Assembly (NCBI RefSeq): GCF_004135735.1
Contig: NZ_CP012670.1
Coordinates: 124,001 to 188,000 of the forward strand
DNA from: Sorangium cellulosum
Lineage (GTDB): Bacteria > Myxococcota_A > Polyangia > Polyangiales > Polyangiaceae
Reading direction: 5' to 3'
DNA length: 64,000 bases
Position numbers and translations under genes: made by a program. Below are positions 1 to 12,739 of the stretch, in pieces; position 1 is the first letter of the stretch, and each line of letters opens with the position of its first letter. The notes under the pieces are model-generated. The model saw only the letters and a program-made list of their open reading frames with translations, searched no databases and was not told the origin of the DNA.

Positions 1-105
1 AAGGCCTGGCGCCTCGACGGCGAGCGCCGCTGGGACCTGCCGTTCACCGACCTGCGCGCCCAGCTCGCCGAGCGGCTCGGCCTGTCGCGGGGCGAGGGGC
101 GATGA
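1..105 (+). CDS. C-terminal end of an unidentified protein (partial)
   Basis: Only the last 34 codons are in the window, in frame 1, ending at a TGA at 103-105. The visible residues are hydrophilic and include KAWRLDGERRWDLPFTDLR. The TGA overlaps the ATG of the prenyltransferase gene as ATGA, so the two are translationally coupled and probably belong to one operon. Too little is present to name a family. The operon partners suggest a role in isoprenoid or quinone metabolism, but that is inference from context only. Confidence 0.55.
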   Translation, partial: KAWRLDGERRWDLPFTDLRAQLAERLGLSRGEGR

Positions 106-1010
106 GCCGCGCGCCGGGGGGGCTCCGGGCCTGGATCCAGGCCTCGCGGCTGCCCTCGCAAGCGTACATCGCGCCCCCGCTGCTGCTCGGGCAGCTCGCC
201 TTCGCGCGGACCTCGGGGCGGCGGATCGACCTCGAGACGCTCGCGGCGGTCCAGCTCTTCGGCGTGCTCGACCAGCTCTTCATCGTCTACGCCAACGACG
301 TCGCCGACCAGGAGACCGACCGCCGGAACCGGACGGCCACGCTCTTCTCGGGCGGCTCGCGCGTGCTGGTCGAGCGGCGCCTGTCGCCGCGCGCGCTCTC
401 CGCCGCGGCCCTCGCCTGCGCCGCGGGGCTCGTCGCCGTCTCGGCGGGGCTCGCGGCGGCGCGGGGGGCGCCGCTGCTCGTGGTCCTCGCGCTCGCGGCG
501 ATCCTGCTCCTCGCGGCGTACAGCCATCCGCCGCTCCGCCTCTCGTACCGGGGCGGGGGCGAGCTGCTCCAGATGGTCGGCGTCGGCGGGGTCCTGCCGC
601 TCTACGGCTACCTCGCGCAGGGGGGCGCCATCGAGCGCTTTCCCTGGGCGCTGCTCGCGTTCCTGCTGCCGACCCACCTGGGCTGCGCCATCGCCACCGC
701 GCTCCCCGACGAGCCCTCCGATCGCGCGAGCCAGAAGCGCACGCTGCCGGTGCGCGTGGGGGGAGAGCGGGCCGCGTGGTGCGTGGCCCTGCTGAACGGG
801 CTCTCGCTCCTGCTCGCGCCCGCCGGCCTCGGCGCGCTCGGCCTGCGCCCTGGCCCGGGCCTGCTCGTGACGGCGGCCGCGGCGCTGGTCGTGCCGCTGG
901 CCCGCCCGGCGCCGCCCGGCTCGCGCCGGATGCTGATCCGGGTCGGGGCCGCGGTCACCGCCACGCTCGCGCTGGTCGGCTCCACCGCCCTCGACCTCGC
1001 CGCGCGCTGA
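102..1010 (+). CDS. UbiA-family prenyltransferase (MenA-like)
   Basis: A 302-residue polytopic membrane protein that should transfer a polyprenyl chain to a hydrophobic acceptor in the cytoplasmic membrane. The first Asp-rich motif is NDVADQETD near residues 65-73 and the second is DEPSDRASQKRT near 206-217, the two Mg-diphosphate sites of the UbiA superfamily. About eight hydrophobic segments and the SYRGGGELLQ loop resemble MenA-type enzymes. It overlaps the preceding gene by 4 nt and is followed after 13 nt by a lycopene-cyclase-domain gene. That pairing also resembles C50 carotenoid operons, where a UbiA-family lycopene elongase sits beside a heterodimeric cyclase. The acceptor (naphthoate, lycopene or other) cannot be decided from sequence. 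Confidence 0.85.
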   Translation: MSRAPGGLRAWIQASRLPSQAYIAPPLLLGQLAFARTSGRRIDLETLAAVQLFGVLDQLFIVYANDVADQETDRRNRTATLFSGGSRVLVERRLSPRALSAAALACAAGLVAVSAGLAAARGAPLLVVLALAAILLLAAYSHPPLRLSYRGGGELLQMVGVGGVLPLYGYLAQGGAIERFPWALLAFLLPTHLGCAIATALPDEPSDRASQKRTLPVRVGGERAAWCVALLNGLSLLLAPAGLGALGLRPGPGLLVTAAAALVVPLARPAPPGSRRMLIRVGAAVTATLALVGSTALDLAAR

Positions 1011-1023
1011 GCAGGGCGGCCCG

Positions 1024-1755
1024 ATGACGCACGCGTTCCTGCTGCTGTCGCTCCTGTTCCTCGTGCCAGGGGCGGTGATCTGGCGCGCGCGCCCGGATCT
1101 GCGCCCGCTGATGAGGCGGATGGCGGTCGTGTCGCTGCCGTTCGCGACGACCGAGCGGCTGTTCTATCCGAGGTACTGGACGCCGAAGTTCCTGTTCGAT
1201 CTGGCCGATCACATCGGGTTCGGCGTGGAGGACGTGCTGTTCCTCGTCGGGCTGAGCGCCTTTTCCTCCACCGCGTATGCCGTGGTGTTCCGCCGCGCGC
1301 CGGTGCCCTGCGCCGGGCCGCGCGCGCGGCCGTGGCCGCGGGCGGCGGCGGGGGTCGCGCTCGCGCTGCTCGCGGCCGGGGCGCTGCTCGCGGCCGGGGT
1401 GCCCGTCCTCTACGCCTCGGCCGCGGCCATGGTGGCGATCGCCGCGGCGCTCGTCGTGGCGCGCCCGGACCTGCTCGTGCCGGGCCTGCTCGGGGCGCTC
1501 CTGTCCGCGGCGCTGTACCTCGGCCTGTTCCTCGTGTTCGGGGCGCTCGTGCCCGGCGTGTTCGAGCGCACCTGGCGGCCCAGCGTGCTGCTGCCGGGCA
1601 GGACGCTCCTCGGCGTCCCGCTCGACGAGATCCTGTACGGGCTCGGCGCGGGCTTCGCCGCGACGGTGTTCCCGGCGTGGGCCTTCGGGTTCCGGTTCGA
1701 GGAGGCGCCCCGGGCCGGGCGGCCCCGCGGACGAGCGCCTCGCGGGACCGGGTGA
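1024..1755 (+). CDS. lycopene-cyclase-domain membrane protein
   Basis: A 243-residue protein with about six to seven hydrophobic segments and an internal duplication. Each half has a Trp-containing turn followed by an acidic motif and a long hydrophobic stretch: WTPKFLFDLADHIGFGVEDV near residues 56-75, and VLLPGRTLLGVPLDEILYG near 185-203. This matches the layout of the small CrtYc/CrtYd (CarR-type) carotenoid cyclase domains, whose signature is P(I/L)EE before a helix. Here the motifs read GVEDV and PLDEI. If it is a true cyclase it would form the end rings of carotenoids in the membrane, and both subunit-like halves would be fused in one chain. Start is 13 nt after the UbiA gene. The enzyme family is a pattern-based call, not certain. 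Confidence 0.6.
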   Translation: MTHAFLLLSLLFLVPGAVIWRARPDLRPLMRRMAVVSLPFATTERLFYPRYWTPKFLFDLADHIGFGVEDVLFLVGLSAFSSTAYAVVFRRAPVPCAGPRARPWPRAAAGVALALLAAGALLAAGVPVLYASAAAMVAIAAALVVARPDLLVPGLLGALLSAALYLGLFLVFGALVPGVFERTWRPSVLLPGRTLLGVPLDEILYGLGAGFAATVFPAWAFGFRFEEAPRAGRPRGRAPRGTG

Positions 1756-1820
1756 GGGCGCGGGCCGGGTCGCCCGGGGGACTCGGCGTCAGGCCGGCGT
1801 CGCCCGGGCGACCTCCTGGG

Positions 1821-3368
1821 TCATGGCAGCATCAGGACGCACTCGGTCCAGCAGGCCATCTCGGTGCCGCCATCCGAGGTGTTCCTTTCCTCGCAGATGC
1901 GCCGCTCGATCAGGTCCGGCGGGCACTCGTCCTCCACCGGCACGCACTCGCTCTGGCAGTACGGATACTCCGGGAAGGGCATGCCCCCGACGCCGGTGCC
2001 GGTGCTGGTGCCGGTGCTGGTCGTGGTGCCTTCGTAGCAGACGACCTGCTCGGTCGTGCCCCGCGGGCACTCGAGGCCGATGGGCAAGCAGTCGGTCCAG
2101 CAATACGGATCGTCCGGGAAGTACTCGCCGCTGCCGCCCGAGCCGACGCCGCCGCCCTCGCAGGTGGTCTGCGGGATCGTGTTCGGCGGGCAGTACGGCT
2201 CCACGGGCACGCAGTCGGTCCAGCAGCCGCCGCCGGGATACGCGCCGCCTGCGCCGCCGTAGCCGGGGCCGGTGGAGGCGGCGCTGCCGTCCTCGCAGAC
2301 GCTCTGCGGCTCGGTGCCCGGCGGGCAGTGGGGCTCCACGGGCACGCAGTCGGTCCAGCAGCCGTCGCCGGGATACGCGCCGCCTGCGCCGCCGTAGTAG
2401 CCGGTGCTGCTGCTGGTGGAGCCGTAGTAGCCGGTGCTGCTGCTGGTGGAGCCGTAGTAGCCGGTGCTGCTGCTGGAGCCGTAGTAGCCGGTGCCGCTCG
2501 AGCCGACGCTGCCGCCCTCGCAGACGCTCCGCGGCTCGGTGCCCGGCGGGCAGTAGGGCCCCACGGGCACGCACTCGGTCCAGCAACCGTCGCCGATGGG
2601 CGTGGAGCCGGAGCCGCCGTAGGCACCGCCCGCGCCGGCGGCGCCGCCCTGGCCCCAGTCGCCGGGACCGGGATCCCAGCCGCCCGTGGTGGTGCCGGTG
2701 ACGGCGGTGGTGGCGACGCTGGTGACGCCGGTGCCGCAGACGGTCTGGGGCTCGGTGCCCGGCGGGCAGTAGGGCCCCACGGGCACGCACTCGTTCCAGC
2801 AATCGCCGGGATAAGGCATCGCCCCGCCGCCGGCGCCGCCCTCGCCCCAGCCGCCCACGGTGACGACGCTGCCGCTGGTGTCGGCCGGACCCCAGCCGCC
2901 CGTCCCGGCGACGGTGGTGACGACGCTGCTCGTGCCCCCGCAGAAGGTCTGCAGCTCGGTGCCCGGCGGGCAGACCGGGGGAGGCGGGACGCACTCGCTC
3001 CGGCATCCCGGAGGCACCGGGAGCGGTCCTCCGGGGCCGCTCGCCCCCATGCCGCCCACGGCCGCGGTGGTGCTGCCGCTGGTGCCGTCGCAGGAGATGT
3101 ACTGGGACCATCCGGCAGGACATGCGTGGTCAGGTACACATTGCTCTTCGCACATCACGCCGACCTCGCACGGCGAGCAGACTTTTTCCCAGTGATAGCC
3201 TGGTCCGCAGTCGGGCTCGGGCGGCGGTGGCGGCTCCACCACGGTTCCGCAGCCCTGCCCCTTGGCGCCGGTGAGCACCACGAGCGCGGAGAGCGCGAGG
3301 AACCCCTGGAGGGAGGCGCGAGCGGCCGACGAGCGAGAGACAAGGGACGAGAAGAGCGTGAATCGCAT
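1821..3368 (-). CDS. secreted Cys-rich repeat protein, probably a lipoprotein
   Basis: A 515-residue protein that starts with a charged, then hydrophobic signal segment (residues 1-38) ending in AKGQGC, a weak lipobox. The rest is about nine copies of a Cys-rich module of the form C-W-T-(E/D)-C-V-P-V-x-P-x-C-P-P-G-T-E-P-x-x-V-C, spaced by Gly/Ser/Thr/Ala-rich linkers of 15-45 residues. Each module has four cysteines, so disulfide-bonded mini-domains on a flexible string at the cell surface are likely. The last module is cut after CWTEC. Upstream reading continues open only because of the minisatellite. The chosen start is supported by the signal peptide and by TGGAG eight nt before the ATG. 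Function unknown. Confidence 0.75.
   Translation of the reverse strand: MRFTLFSSLVSRSSAARASLQGFLALSALVVLTGAKGQGCGTVVEPPPPPEPDCGPGYHWEKVCSPCEVGVMCEEQCVPDHACPAGWSQYISCDGTSGSTTAAVGGMGASGPGGPLPVPPGCRSECVPPPPVCPPGTELQTFCGGTSSVVTTVAGTGGWGPADTSGSVVTVGGWGEGGAGGGAMPYPGDCWNECVPVGPYCPPGTEPQTVCGTGVTSVATTAVTGTTTGGWDPGPGDWGQGGAAGAGGAYGGSGSTPIGDGCWTECVPVGPYCPPGTEPRSVCEGGSVGSSGTGYYGSSSSTGYYGSTSSSTGYYGSTSSSTGYYGGAGGAYPGDGCWTDCVPVEPHCPPGTEPQSVCEDGSAASTGPGYGGAGGAYPGGGCWTDCVPVEPYCPPNTIPQTTCEGGGVGSGGSGEYFPDDPYCWTDCLPIGLECPRGTTEQVVCYEGTTTSTGTSTGTGVGGMPFPEYPYCQSECVPVEDECPPDLIERRICEERNTSDGGTEMACWTECVLMLP
2391..2496. repeat. 30-bp tandem repeat inside the Cys-rich gene
   Basis: Three and a half copies of a 30-bp unit beginning GCCGTAGTAGCCGGTGCTGC, the third lacking 5 bp. 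On the minus strand it encodes the linker repeat YYGSTSSSTG. Near-identity between copies indicates recent expansion of one linker. Confidence 0.85.
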
Positions 3369-3384
3369 GGGGGGACTCCATCCT

Positions 3385-3405
3385 GCGTGCCTGTGGCAGG
3401 CACGC
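3385..3405 (-). promoter_or_regulatory. 9-bp-stem hairpin in the leader of the Cys-rich gene
   Basis: GCGTGCCTG, three loop bases TGG, then CAGGCACGC form a perfect 9-bp inverted repeat. It lies 17 to 37 nt upstream of the minus-strand start codon at 3368. In the mRNA it would place a strong hairpin just before the ribosome-binding site, or it could be a dimeric operator in the DNA. Role inferred. Confidence 0.4.
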
Positions 3406-3734
3406 GAGCAAGGAACGACGGCTCTGCGCCGCGCCGCGGGGAGCAGGGCGGCTCGGCGGCTATTCCGCGCCGCGCGGAGAGCTCGCTCCGCCAGGAAGCA
3501 CCCGATATGCCAGGCCCGTCCGCCTGCTCGGCGGCGCGGCGCCGAGGCTCGAGGCGCCGCGTTCTTGCGAGATTTCGTCGCCGTCCTCGAGGTGCGCGGC
3601 CGCCGCGGGATCGGCCGCAGGAGGCGCCGCCGGGGTTGTGCCACGACGAGGGCGCTGGAATTGTGCCACCTTGGGTCAGCGGGGCCGCGAGAAGTTGCGC
3701 CGGTCTGCGCAGACGGGCTGGGGGAGGGGGAAGG
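3406..3734. other. intergenic, upstream of the Cys-rich gene
   Basis: GC-rich sequence between the leader hairpin and the minisatellite. I see no convincing gene. Reading frames that stay open here are low-complexity Arg/Ala/Pro streams with no family resemblance. The promoter of the Cys-rich gene is presumably here, but no clear -35/-10 pair is visible. Confidence 0.5.
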
Positions 3735-4174
3735 GGCGCACCCGAAGGGGCGCACCCAGGTTGAGGGAAGGGGCGCACCCAGGTTGAGGCGGGAAGGGGC
3801 GCACCCAGGTTGAGGCGGAGGGCGCACCCAGGTTGAGGAGGGCGCACCCAGGTTGAGGCGGAGGGCGCACCCAGGTTGAGGCGGAGGGCGCACCCAGGTT
3901 GAGGAGGGCGCACCCAGGTTGAGGCGGAGGGCGCACCCAGGTTGAGGCGGAGGCGCCACGTTGAGGCGGAGGCGCACCCAGGTTGAGGCGGAGGCGCACC
4001 CAGGTTGAGGCGGAGGCGCACCCAGGTTGAGGCGGAGGCGCACCCAGGTTGAGGCGGAGGCGGGTTGAGGCGGAGGCGCACCCGGGTTGCGGCGGAAGCG
4101 CACCCGGGTTGCGGCGGAAGCGCACCCAGGTTGCGGCGGAAGCGCACCCGGGTTGGGGGGAGCGAGGTTGGGGG
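3735..4174. repeat. minisatellite of about 21 units, 22-bp core
   Basis: Head-to-tail copies of GGCGCACCCAGGTTGAGGCG plus GA, with no spacers. The main variants are a 20-bp form ending TTGAGGAG, a 22-23-bp form ending GAGGCGGA(G), and, from about 4080, copies with CCCGGGTTGCGGCGGA. One unit near 3953 has lost part of its core (GGCGCCACGTTGAGG), and one near 4060 lacks CACCCA. All three frames stay open on both strands across it, so long translations through this block are artefacts. It sits between the Cys-rich gene and the antiporter gene. It is not a CRISPR array because there are no unique spacers. Confidence 0.95.
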
Positions 4175-4400
4175 AGCACCGGCAAGCGGCAGGCCTGTGC
4201 CGGAGAGGCCGGCGTCAGGCATGCGCGGGCGACCGACCTTCCGCCGCGATGATGCCTGGCGGCGCCATGGCGGAGTTGCGGGCGCCTACCCCCTCTGGGT
4301 TTCCTTCTCTCCGAGAGAAGGTTGCACGTCCAATTTTTCCCCCGGACGCCGCCGGATCTCGCTTGAGCCGGCGCACGCCGGTCCTGTAATCCTGGCATGC

Positions 4401-5702
<1,302 letters not shown>

Positions 5703-5814
5703 TCGCGCCGTATCCTGCGCGCGACACGAGCGGGGTCGGGGGGCAGGACGTCGGGGGCAGGGGCGGGGCCGCCTATTGACCCGCCGCCGGGGGCGCACCC
5801 ATCATGCCTCTCCC

Positions 5815-6471
5815 ATGAATGCAGAGGAATTCCTCGACGAGCTCGACCGCAGGGTCGGCGAGCGCCTCGCGCGCATCGGGGCCGCGGCCGGCGCGGCGGA
5901 GCCCCGGGACGGCGTCGGCATCCCGGAGCTGCTCTCGACCGCGCTCAAGAAGGAGCTCGAGGCGACCGAGGAGGCCGCGCTCTGGCTCACCACCGAGACC
6001 GACGTCGAGGTGAAGCTCGCCCTCGCCCGCCAGTGCGGCGACGAGGCGCGGCACTACCGGCTCATCGCCGAGCGCCTCCGCGCGCTCGGCGTCGATCCGG
6101 CGGCGATCCCGGCCAGGTTCGGGCCCCCCACGCCGATGTTCGGGTACCTGAAGGGGCTCGGCTCCACGGTCGAGCGCGTCGCGGCGGGCCAGTTCACGCG
6201 GGAGGCGCTCGCGAAGGTGCACAACCAGGCCTTCATCGAGTACTGCGAGGCGCAGGGCGACGCCGAGACCGCGCGGCTCTACCGCGACGTGATCCAGCCC
6301 GACGAGGGCCACCATCACGAGATGGGCCGACGGCTCCTCGCGCGCCTCGCGATCACCGAGGAGGCCCAGGCGCTCGCGCGCGCCGCCGCGATGCGCACGC
6401 TCGAGATCGCCGAGGAGCTCCAGGAGATCGCGCGCATCAAGATGGGGGTCTGCCGCGCGCCCGGGTGCTAG
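5815..6471 (+). CDS. ferritin-like di-iron protein
   Basis: A 218-residue all-helical protein. Metal-ligand motifs of the ferritin-like superfamily can be read in order: KKELEATEEAALWL (Glu on helix 1, about residues 46-59), DEARHYRLI (ExxH on helix 2, about 75-83), an acidic helix 3 with HNQAFIEYCEAQGD, and PDEGHHHEMG (ExxH on helix 4). Two ExxH pairs plus extra Glu residues are enough for a di-iron site. The substrate cannot be told; oxygen activation, iron handling or tRNA-hydroxylase-like chemistry are all possible. The ATG at 5815 was chosen over an in-frame upstream codon because it begins the first helix. It ends with a Cys-containing tail (GVCRAPGC). Confidence 0.75.
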   Translation: MNAEEFLDELDRRVGERLARIGAAAGAAEPRDGVGIPELLSTALKKELEATEEAALWLTTETDVEVKLALARQCGDEARHYRLIAERLRALGVDPAAIPARFGPPTPMFGYLKGLGSTVERVAAGQFTREALAKVHNQAFIEYCEAQGDAETARLYRDVIQPDEGHHHEMGRRLLARLAITEEAQALARAAAMRTLEIAEELQEIARIKMGVCRAPGC

Positions 6472-6528
6472 CCAGCGACGTTGTCGCCGAGGGATGCTCC
6501 GCCGCCCGGAGGTCCGGGGCGCCCGCCG

Positions 6529-7122
6529 TCACGCGTCCTCTGGCTCGTCGCCGAAGAGCACGCCCACCTGAAGCGCGATGGCGTCGAAGGGCTCGGCCCT
6601 GACGCGCTCGCCTCGCTCCGCGCGGAGCGCCACGAGATATCCTTCCGGGGTCCACCGGTGCACGGTCAGCGTCTCCTCCCTGGGATCGACGATCCAGTAG
6701 TGTGGGAGCCGACAGCGATGGTAAACGCGCATCTTCTTGACCGTGTCGTTGCGCGCGTTGTCCGGGGACAGCACCTCGCATACCCAGTCGGGCCGGAGCC
6801 GGACAGGGCTTCCGCTGGGGCGCTCCGGCGAGCGTTCGCGGCGCCAGCCGACCACGTCGGGCCGGTACACCTGGTCTGGCATGAGCTCGACCTCGACCTC
6901 GGTGGCGAACCACCATCCACCGGGCCAGCGGCCCCCGGGGCGCCGCTGGAACGGGATCTTCACATGCGCAACGATGGCGGACTGCGCATCGCCGTGCTCG
7001 AACGAGGACACGGCCTTCTGCACGAGCGCGCCGTCCACGATCTCGTGAAAGCGCTGCTCCTCGGGGATGGCCAGGAGATCCGCGGCGGTGGCTGGGCTCG
7101 GCTTCTGCGCAGCGGTGGGCAC
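6529..7122 (-). CDS. Uma2-family PD-(D/E)XK endonuclease-like protein
   Basis: A 197-residue protein of the Uma2 (DUF820) restriction-endonuclease fold. Visible landmarks are the N-terminal LLAIPEEQRFHEIVDGALVQ, YRPDVVGWRRER (the catalytic Asp), PDWVCEVLSPDNARNDTVKK (Glu-x-Leu and Lys) and HYWIVDPREETLTV. The family is widespread in cyanobacteria and myxobacteria with no settled role. I chose the GTG at 7122 because it gives the normal short N-terminus; a GTG at 7188 would add 22 residues of poor match. It lies downstream of the RHS/serpin-like operon on the same strand, separated by a tandem repeat. Confidence 0.82.
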   Translation of the reverse strand: MPTAAQKPSPATAADLLAIPEEQRFHEIVDGALVQKAVSSFEHGDAQSAIVAHVKIPFQRRPGGRWPGGWWFATEVEVELMPDQVYRPDVVGWRRERSPERPSGSPVRLRPDWVCEVLSPDNARNDTVKKMRVYHRCRLPHYWIVDPREETLTVHRWTPEGYLVALRAERGERVRAEPFDAIALQVGVLFGDEPEDA

Positions 7123-7216
7123 GCGTCGAGCATAGCGTCCCCGCGCGGAGCGTCGCCAACCTTCGATTGGTTCAGCAGTTTCTGACACTTGAGAGTCGCC
7201 CGCGGGCAGGCTGGCT

Positions 7217-7306
7217 CGGCGGCGCTCACCCCGCCGGCGGCGCTCAGCCCGCCGGCGGCGCTCACCCCGCCGGCGGCCCCCAGCCCGCCGGCGCCCCCCA
7301 GCCCGC
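7217..7306. repeat. five 18-bp tandem repeats over the serpin-like gene end
   Basis: Five head-to-tail copies of CGGCGGCGCTCACCCCGC and close variants. They straddle the stop codon of the serpin-like gene at 7262-7264, so part encodes its C-terminal PAGWGAPAGWGPPAG tail and part lies beyond the stop. Length changes here would alter the length of that tail. Confidence 0.85.
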
Positions 7307-8275
7307 CGGCGCTGGCGGCGCGACCTGGCCGAGCACCTCCATCCAGGCCGTGCTCTCCACCCACGCTGCCAGGTAAGGCGCGTTCGCCGCGCGGCGCTGC
7401 AGCAGCACCAGGAACGGCTCCGTCACGAGGAACGAGCGGCGCGGCGGCGGCCCGTACGAGCCCATGACCGCCTCGGCGCTCGCCCCGGCGCCCCCCTCGT
7501 TCAGGTGGAATCGCACCCGCTGCTTCGCCTCGTCGAAGCGCTTTCCCCGGACGCGCTCGCCGAGCAGAGGCCGCCCCACGAGCTCGCCGAAGCGCCCTTC
7601 CAGGTCGAGCCCGAGCCTCGGTATCAGGAGCGCCTCGTCCGGCGCGAGCCGCCGCGCGGCCCCGTCGAGCCGGTCGAGCCGGCCCAGCGCGCGCTCGACC
7701 GCGGCGGCCAGCGTCTCCGCGGGCGGGATCTGCGCGACGAGGACGCGGCTGTCCGGATCGTCCGCGAGGAGCTCCAGCACGAAGTCCTGCGGCGCCGTCC
7801 AGTCGTGCACGACGACCTGCGCCCGGCGCGCCGGGTCCGCGCCGAACGGGTTGCCGTCGAGGCCGAAGGCGCGGACCCGCGCGCGCTTGAAGGTCCCCTC
7901 CCGCACCGCGAACGTCGTCTCGAACCTCAGGACCTTGTCCAGGAACCCGTAGGCCAGGAGCGCGTCGGGCGGCACCGCCTCGGGCAGGTACTCGGGCCGC
8001 GCGCCGGGGACCTTCGCGAGGAGCTCGGCGCGCAGGGCCTCCACGATGCCCTCGCCCCCGAACCCCGCGCCCGCCACGCTCCACGCCGGGTCCACCACCT
8101 CGGCGCCGAGCGCCGTCGCGTTCAGCGCGTCGGCGAGCGCCGGCTGAGGATCCATGCGGATCGGGCCGAACCGCGCGCGCAGCCGCTCCCAGGCGAGCGC
8201 GAAGGCGGCGCAGAACACGAGATCTTCCCGGGGCGACAGGAGCGGCGTGGACAGGCTCGCGCAGACCGACGGCAT
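7262..8275 (-). CDS. divergent serpin-fold protein, candidate RHS immunity protein
   Basis: A 337-residue protein without a signal peptide. Its second half follows serpin landmarks in order. FLDKVLRFETTF (about 111-122) lies at the place of the conserved NAIYFK strand. VVVHDW followed by DFVLELLADDPDSRVLVAQIPP (154-185) corresponds to the segment ending in ILLP. LLIPRLGLDLEGRFGELVG (216-234) matches the LPkF strand. RFHLNEGGAGASAEAV (255-270) matches the reactive-centre hinge EEGTEAAAATAV. FLVTEPFLVLLQRR (282-295) matches the PFLFLI breach/gate strand. The hinge keeps small residues but has Glu where P9 would be, and the loop is about two residues shorter than in the canonical serpin at 63199. 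It begins 14 nt after the RHS stop with GAAGG as ribosome-binding site, the usual immunity-gene position. The fold call is by eye; the immunity role is inference. Confidence 0.6.
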   Translation of the reverse strand: MPSVCASLSTPLLSPREDLVFCAAFALAWERLRARFGPIRMDPQPALADALNATALGAEVVDPAWSVAGAGFGGEGIVEALRAELLAKVPGARPEYLPEAVPPDALLAYGFLDKVLRFETTFAVREGTFKRARVRAFGLDGNPFGADPARRAQVVVHDWTAPQDFVLELLADDPDSRVLVAQIPPAETLAAAVERALGRLDRLDGAARRLAPDEALLIPRLGLDLEGRFGELVGRPLLGERVRGKRFDEAKQRVRFHLNEGGAGASAEAVMGSYGPPPRRSFLVTEPFLVLLQRRAANAPYLAAWVESTAWMEVLGQVAPPAPAGWGAPAGWGPPAG

Positions 8276-8289
8276 GGGACCTTCAGGGC

Positions 8290-12363
<4,074 letters not shown>

Positions 12364-12739
12364 GGCCGCGCGATGGTCGCACGCCCGGCGCGACAGAGGA
12401 AGAGCCCGCCTGGGCGTTCCGCGCCGGCCGCGCGCCCGCGAGCGCGAGCGCCATGGTGTGCTTGGAGCGCGCGACGCTGCGGCCAGGCGCCCCCGGCGCG
12501 GCTCGGCAGATCTCCGGCGCGCACGCGGCGAGGGCGCGCCGTCGCACCTCGCGCGACGCCCCGCGCGTGACCGTGGACAAATCGTGTTCGTGTGAAATCG
12601 TTGTTGGTCGCGTGAGATCCTTGGCCGCCTGGGGAGTGAGCCGATGTCGGCCCACGCCGCTCGCCCGCGATGCCGGCCCACGTCGCTCGCCCGCGATGCG
12701 CTTGCCCGCGCTTTCCGACCGCGATGATAGAGTGCCGCG
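12364..12739. other. divergent intergenic region between RHS and xseA
   Basis: 376 bp that must carry the promoters of both the RHS operon and xseA-xseB. A less GC-rich patch around 12570-12625 (AAATCGTGTTCGTGTGAAAT) is the best promoter candidate. No gene is convincing here. A two-copy 26-bp repeat lies at 12642-12693. Confidence 0.5.
12642..12693. repeat. 26-bp direct repeat, two copies, before xseA
   Basis: Two adjacent 26-bp copies begin CGATGTCGGCCCACGCCGCT and CGATGCCGGCCCACGTCGCT, differing at two positions in this part. A shortened third start (CGATGCGCTTGCCCGC) follows. They lie 47-98 nt before the xseA start, so they could be binding sites or simple slippage products. Confidence 0.7.

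Noticed and set aside
1277..3764. 474- and 810-codon plus-strand frames opposite the Cys-rich gene
   Set aside because: Arg/Ser/Ala low-complexity antisense frames; the minus strand has signal peptide and regular Cys modules.
3735..4174. CRISPR array
   Set aside because: Units are contiguous with no unique spacers, and no cas genes are present.
3676..4398. Several long open frames on both strands through 3676-4400, including upstream extensions of the Cys-rich and antiporter genes
   Set aside because: They exist because the 22-bp repeat has no stop in any frame. Translations are periodic (NLGAP, STWVRP type) and have no family resemblance.
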